Positions 60,639-64,000 of a DNA stretch of 64,000 bases are shown in pieces (positions within the stretch are counted from its first letter, which is position 1; each line of letters opens with the position of its first letter). This DNA is from UBA7803 sp036381275 (GTDB taxonomy: Bacteria; Pseudomonadota; Gammaproteobacteria; Pseudomonadales; Azotimanducaceae), in the NCBI GenBank assembly GCA_036381275.1, contig DASVDC010000007.1, positions 38,671-102,670 on the forward strand, given 5' to 3'. The position numbers and the translations under genes are program-made. The notes below the pieces were generated by a model. It did no database searches, had not been told where the DNA came from, and saw only the letters and a list, made by a program, of their open reading frames with translations.

Positions 60639-61137
60639 GCCGCACCCGCGCGTGGTCGTGCTGCTCGGCGCCTCCGGCGCCGGCAAGAGCACGATCGGCC
60701 GGATGCTCGCCGACCGGCTCGGCTGGCCGTTCCTCGAAGGCGACGACTTTCACTCCCCGTCGAACCGGGAAAAGATGCGGCGCGGAATACCGCTCGACGA
60801 CGCCGACCGCGGGCCCTGGCTCGATGCGATCCGCGCGAAGATCGACGAAGTGCTCGAGGCCGGCGGCAGCGCCGTGGTCGCCTGCTCGGCGCTAGAGCGC
60901 GCCTATCGCGAGCGGCTGCGCCAGGACGGCGTGACGTTCGTCTACCTGAAGGCCGACCGGGACGTGCTCGAGCAGCGGCTCGCGCAGCGCCGCGGCCACT
61001 TCTTCGACCCGAGGCTGCTCGAAAGTCAGCTCGCGGCGCTCGAGGAACCCACGCGAGCGCTCACGGTGAACGCCGCCGACCCGCCGGACGCCGTGGTCGA
61101 CCACATCATTGTGGGAGCGGCCTCCGGCCGCGAATGA
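60628..61137 (+). CDS. gntK: Gluconokinase, GntK type
   Basis: A 169-residue P-loop kinase that phosphorylates gluconate for the Entner-Doudoroff or pentose phosphate path. The P-loop is LGASGAGKSTIG, FLEGDDFHSPSNREKM is the substrate loop, and VVACSALERAYRERLR and FVYLKADRDVLEQRLAQRRGHFF are diagnostic. No ATG is in frame. A TTG at 60628 overlapping the phosphatase gene is used; GTG codons at 60652 and 60658 are alternatives. The last eight residues (VGAASGRE) and the stop come from a REP element, so the natural C-terminus has been replaced or extended. Confidence 0.93.
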   Translation: MTDEPHPRVVVLLGASGAGKSTIGRMLADRLGWPFLEGDDFHSPSNREKMRRGIPLDDADRGPWLDAIRAKIDEVLEAGGSAVVACSALERAYRERLRQDGVTFVYLKADRDVLEQRLAQRRGHFFDPRLLESQLAALEEPTRALTVNAADPPDAVVDHIIVGAASGRE

Positions 61138-61222
61138 TGTGGGAGCGGCCTCTGGCCGCGAATGACCGGATTCCTTCACCCGTTCGCGGCCGGAGCTGGG
61201 CGGGTAGCCGCCGCTCCCACAG
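61110..61222. repeat. REP cluster: two direct copies and one inverted
   Basis: Two direct copies begin at 61110 and 61138 (TGTGGGAGCGGCCTCCGGCC and the same with TCTGG), followed by an inverted copy (TTCGCGGCCGGAG from 61182, ending CCGCTCCCACAG at 61222) interrupted by extra bases. The cluster lies between converging gntK and argG. The first copy contains the gntK stop. Confidence 0.9.
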
Positions 61223-61225
61223 CAC

Positions 61226-62560
61226 TCACTCGCGATCGGGCCGGCCGATCAGCGGAATGCTGCCCTCGCCGCCGCGCAGCAGCCCGGTGCCGGTGTAGAC
61301 GCCGAGCTTCTGGCGCGTGTCCTCGATGTCGAGGTTGCGCATCGTGAGCTGACCGATCCGGTCGGCCGGCGTGAACGCCCCCTCGCCCTTCTCCATCGTC
61401 AGCCGCTCCGGATGGTAGGTGAGGTTCGGGCTCTCGGTGTTGACGATGCTGTAGTCGTTGCCGCGGCGCAGCTCCAGTGTCACTTCCCCGGTGATCGCGC
61501 GGGCCACCCAGCGCTGCGCGGTCTCGCGCAGCATCAGGCACTGGGGATCGAACCAGCGACCCTGGTAGAGCAGCCGTCCGAGACGCATGCCGTTGATGCG
61601 GTACTGCTCGATGGTGTCTTCGTTGTGGATGCCGGTGACCAGCCGCTCGTAGGCGATGTGCAGCAGCGCCATGCCCGGCGCCTCGTAGATGCCGCGGCTC
61701 TTCGCCTCGATGATCCGGTTCTCGATCTGGTCGGACATGCCCAGGCCGTGGCGGCCGCCGATGGCGTTGGCCTCCTGCATCAGCTTCACCGCATCGGAGA
61801 AGCGCTGGCCGTTCAGCGCCACCGGCACGCCCTCCTCGAAGCGCACCGTCGCCTTCTCCGCCTTAACCGCCACCTCGCTCTTCCAGAACGCCACGCCCAT
61901 GATCGGCTGGACGATGGCGATGCCCTTGTCCAGGAACTCGAGGTCCTTCGCCTCGTGCGTGGCGCCGAGGAGGTTGGAGTCGGTCGAGTAGGCCTTCTCC
62001 GCGCTCATCCTGTAGTCGAGGCCGGCCTTCGCCAGGTACGCCGACATTTCCTTGCGGCCGCCCAGCTCGTCGATGAAGCGCTGGTCGAGCCAGGGCTTGT
62101 AGATGCGCAGGCTCGGGTTGGCGAGCAGGCCGTAGCGGTAGAACCGCTCGATGTCGTTGCCCTTGTAGGTGCTGCCGTCGCTCCAGATGTCCACGCCGTC
62201 CTCGCGCATGGCGAGCACCAGCATGGTGCCGGTGACGGCGCGCCCGAGCGGCGTGGTGTTGAAGTAGGTCGCCCCGCCGGTCGAGATGTGGAAGGCGCCG
62301 CACTGGATGGCGGCGATGCCTTCGGCCACGAGCTGCGGGCGGCACTCCACCAGGCGCGCCTTCTCCGCCCCGTAGGCCAACGCCTTGCGCGGGATCTCGC
62401 CGTAGTCGGCCTCGTCCGGCTGGCCGAGGTGGGCCGTATAGGCGTACGGGACGGCGCCCTTCGCGCGCATCCAGTGCACCGCCGCGCTGGTGTCCAGCCC
62501 GCCCGAGAACGCGATGCCGATCTTTTCGCCCTTCGGAAGCGAGCCGAGAATCGTGGCCAA
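61226..62560 (-). CDS. argG: Argininosuccinate synthase (long, E. coli-type)
   Basis: A 444-residue enzyme joining citrulline and aspartate in arginine synthesis. The ATP P-loop is IGIAFSGGLDTSAAVHWM and the typical AYTAHLGQPDEADY follows. Further blocks are ISTGGATYFNTTPLGRAVTG, GVDIWSDGSTYKGNDIERFYRYG and RHGLGMSDQIENRIIEAKSRG. Length and sequence match the E. coli ArgG class rather than the shorter common class. I place the start at a TTG (62560), ATILGSLPKGEKIG lining up with E. coli ATILK-type ends, with GGAG 8 bases upstream. A longer in-frame extension crosses the divergent gene and is rejected. Confidence 0.95.
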   Translation of the reverse strand: MATILGSLPKGEKIGIAFSGGLDTSAAVHWMRAKGAVPYAYTAHLGQPDEADYGEIPRKALAYGAEKARLVECRPQLVAEGIAAIQCGAFHISTGGATYFNTTPLGRAVTGTMLVLAMREDGVDIWSDGSTYKGNDIERFYRYGLLANPSLRIYKPWLDQRFIDELGGRKEMSAYLAKAGLDYRMSAEKAYSTDSNLLGATHEAKDLEFLDKGIAIVQPIMGVAFWKSEVAVKAEKATVRFEEGVPVALNGQRFSDAVKLMQEANAIGGRHGLGMSDQIENRIIEAKSRGIYEAPGMALLHIAYERLVTGIHNEDTIEQYRINGMRLGRLLYQGRWFDPQCLMLRETAQRWVARAITGEVTLELRRGNDYSIVNTESPNLTYHPERLTMEKGEGAFTPADRIGQLTMRNLDIEDTRQKLGVYTGTGLLRGGEGSIPLIGRPDRE

Positions 62561-62584
62561 AGCGCCTGTCTCCAAGAAAATTGA

Positions 62585-63280
62585 ATGATATATAGAATGC
62601 CTCGCGTGCGCGCCGCCATTGCCCTGATCGCGTCGTTGTTTCTCAGCAGCGCGCTGGCCGCGCCCTTCGCCCTCACCGTCGGCGAGACGCGGCTGCTGCT
62701 CGACACCCCGCCCGGCTACGCCGACACCACCTTCACCGGCTCGCCGCGGCTGCAGGAGCTCGCCGAGTCGCTCACCTCGGCCTCCAACCGCGTCCTGCTG
62801 TTCGCCATCAGCGACGCCGACCTGCGCCGCTTCACCCAGGGCGACCCGCCCGAGTTCCGCCGCCACATGCTGGTCGCCACGCCGCGCGCCATGGAGCGCC
62901 AGCGCGTCGACCCGGACACCTTCCAGCGGCTGGCCGAGGACTTCCTGCGCGGCTTCCGCCCCCCCGCCGAAGACACCGAGCTCGCGCAGTACCTGGACAA
63001 GCAGCCCGTCGGCACGCGCAGCAGCCTCGCCCAGCTGCGCCGCGACGCCAGCGTCGTCACCCTGCTCCAGGGCACGCGCCTCGAGCCCACCAGGATCCCG
63101 CGGTTCTTCGGCACCGACGAGCGCCAGAACTACCTGCTCTCCACCAGCACGCTGCTCGTGGCGCGCGGCAAGGTGCTCAACCTCGCCGTCTTCGCCGTCT
63201 ACGAGTCGCCCGAGGACGTCGCCTGGATCCGCGCCGTCACCGCCGCCTGGGTGGACCAGCTGCAGCGCCTGAACCGCTAA
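62585..63280 (+). CDS. Exported protein of unknown function
   Basis: A 231-residue secreted protein with a signal peptide (AAIALIASLFLSSALA). The mature part starts PFALTVGETRLLLDTPPGYADT and contains QELAESLTSASNRVLLFAIS, RHMLVATPRAME and LLVARGKVLNLAVFAVYES. I recognise no catalytic motif. Two ATGs (62585, 62597) are possible starts and neither has a clear ribosome site. Only 24 bases separate it from argG. It precedes yajQ by 11 bases, likely as an operon. Its codon use is more C-ending (TCC, CCC, GTC) than genes to the left. Confidence 0.75.
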   Translation: MIYRMPRVRAAIALIASLFLSSALAAPFALTVGETRLLLDTPPGYADTTFTGSPRLQELAESLTSASNRVLLFAISDADLRRFTQGDPPEFRRHMLVATPRAMERQRVDPDTFQRLAEDFLRGFRPPAEDTELAQYLDKQPVGTRSSLAQLRRDASVVTLLQGTRLEPTRIPRFFGTDERQNYLLSTSTLLVARGKVLNLAVFAVYESPEDVAWIRAVTAAWVDQLQRLNR

Positions 63281-63291
63281 CGGAGCCCGCC

Positions 63292-63777
63292 ATGCCCTCC
63301 TTCGACATCGTCTCGCAGGTCAACCAGCAGGAAGTAAAGAACGCCGTCGAGCAGACCAACAAGGAAATCCAGAACCGCTACGACTTCAAGGGCTCCGACG
63401 CCCGCGTCGAGCAGAAAGAGCTCGAGCTCAGCGTGTTCGCCGACGACGACTTCAAGCTCGGCCAGGTCATGGACGTCCTGCGCCAGCGCCTCGCCAAGCG
63501 CAACGTCGACGTCCGCGCCCTCGAGCCCGGCGCCGTCGAGAAAATCTCCGGCGACAAGGTCAAGCAGCCCGTCAAAGTAAAGGCCGGCATCCCCGTCGAG
63601 AAGGGCAAGAGCATCGTCAAGCTGATCAAGGACTCCAAGCTCAAAGTCGCCGGCTCCATCCAGGGCGATGCCGTTCGCGTCTCCGGCTCCAAGAAAGACG
63701 ACCTCCAGGCCGCCATCCAGCTCGTCAAGCAGTCCGTCACCGACCTGCCGATTCAGTTCATCAACTTCCGGGATTAG
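63292..63777 (+). CDS. yajQ: YajQ family nucleotide-binding protein
   Basis: A 161-residue YajQ protein with two ferredoxin-like folds. The sequence is highly typical: PSFDIVSQVNQQEVKNAVEQ, RYDFKGSDARVE, KSIVKLIKDSKLKVAGSIQG and VRVSGSKKDDLQAAI. Xanthomonas YajQ (XC_3703) binds cyclic-di-GMP and joins a LysR regulator to control virulence genes; other members bind RNA or nucleotides. It may therefore connect with the REC-GGDEF-EAL protein in this window, but that is inference. Confidence 0.97.
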   Translation: MPSFDIVSQVNQQEVKNAVEQTNKEIQNRYDFKGSDARVEQKELELSVFADDDFKLGQVMDVLRQRLAKRNVDVRALEPGAVEKISGDKVKQPVKVKAGIPVEKGKSIVKLIKDSKLKVAGSIQGDAVRVSGSKKDDLQAAIQLVKQSVTDLPIQFINFRD

Positions 63778-63802
63778 CTGCCGGCGAAATCCGTTCGCCG
63801 GA

Positions 63803-64000
63803 TCAGCCCTTCGCGAGGCTCTCGATCCAGCGGTCGTAGAGCTGGTTCGCCACTTCGTGCAGCTTGTCCAGGCGCGGCTCGATGTTGGAGGTGATCTCGT
63901 CGGGCTTCTGCACGGCCGGACTGGAGGAAGCGCGGATTTCGTCGGCGCCGCTGCGCACCCAGACCTTGATGAGGTCCTCGGTCATCTCGACGTGGCATTG
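63803..64000 (-). CDS. Partial protein, C-terminal end (runs off window)
   Basis: The minus-strand frame is open from 64000 to a stop at 63803-63805, with CHVEMTEDLIKVWVRSGADE and DKLHEVANQLYDRWIESLAKG. The start may be the ATG at 63985 (60 residues) or lie beyond the window. Helical, charged, no family recognised. It converges on yajQ with 25 bases between. Confidence 0.5.
   Translation of the reverse strand, partial: QCHVEMTEDLIKVWVRSGADEIRASSSPAVQKPDEITSNIEPRLDKLHEVANQLYDRWIESLAKG

Noticed and set aside
62561..62600. Possible ArgR (ARG) box in the AT-rich gap between argG and the exported-protein gene
   Set aside because: TGAAT and ATTC half-site-like strings are present, but they do not pair in the WNTGAATWWWWATTCANW arrangement.

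Overview
The window reads as a stretch of chromosome from a high-G+C, Gram-negative bacterium, most likely a gammaproteobacterium. The evidence is outer-membrane equipment (TonB receptor, MlaA, beta-barrel protein), E. coli-type HrpA, TesB, YajQ, YaeQ, YfcE, GntK and ArgG homologues, REP palindromes and a REP-associated transposase. I cannot name a genus. Coding density is high. I see no rRNA, tRNA, CRISPR array, prophage or plasmid module. Because the DNA is so G+C-rich, very long antisense ORFs lie over most real genes; these were left out.

Left part (1-16 kb). A TonB-dependent receptor is cut by the window edge. Next is a compact operon, hvfA-hvfB-hvfC-mlaA-like (4947 down to 2316). It encodes a secreted precursor with six EGKCG motifs, an MNIO/DUF692 maturase, its DUF2063 partner and an MlaA-type outer-membrane protein without a lipobox. 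A good extracytoplasmic-sigma promoter lies in front. I read it as a ribosomally made, post-translationally modified metallophore system. Then come hrpA, an N-formylglutamate amidohydrolase-like gene, an ArsR/SmtB metal sensor with its operator in front of a CDF metal transporter, topoisomerase IB, an M81/MlrC peptidase and a fused redoxin-cytochrome c-copper monooxygenase protein.

Middle (16-36 kb). Small metabolic and unknown genes are followed by a TetR-coq4 divergent pair, DUF488, a SIR2-like protein, a giant PAS/GAF hybrid kinase, a luciferase-like monooxygenase, a phospholipase D lipoprotein and an MpaB/DUF2236 oxygenase. At 31.0-32.4 kb a RAYT transposase gene lies in a cassette bounded by imperfect inverted repeats and by REP fragments. 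It carries an unusual set of dispersed 16-21-nt inverted repeats. A three-gene signalling operon follows (REC-GGDEF-EAL, PAS kinase, small response regulator).

Right part (36-64 kb). A DASS transporter, a CYP153-like P450, an MFS carrier and a PhoX-like protein lie in a row. They are followed by a K+ channel/DUF6394 pair, a ZIP-like transporter, a lytic transglycosylase, a GST, two more sensor kinases (one with a degenerate internal receiver), YfcE, YaeQ, a DenV-like protein, an SDR lacking its catalytic Tyr/Lys, and an AI-2E-type membrane protein fused to two sensory domains. The end holds DUF898-M48, phosphatase-gluconokinase, argG and yajQ.

Two threads tie the region together: heavy investment in signal transduction (four histidine kinases, two of them hybrids, a cyclic-di-GMP enzyme and YajQ) and in metal handling (HvfABC, ArsR-CDF, ZIP). 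A family of REP palindromes (GTGGGAGCGGCC..GGCCGCGAA) runs through gaps, and in three places runs into coding sequence, where it supplies in-frame residues.
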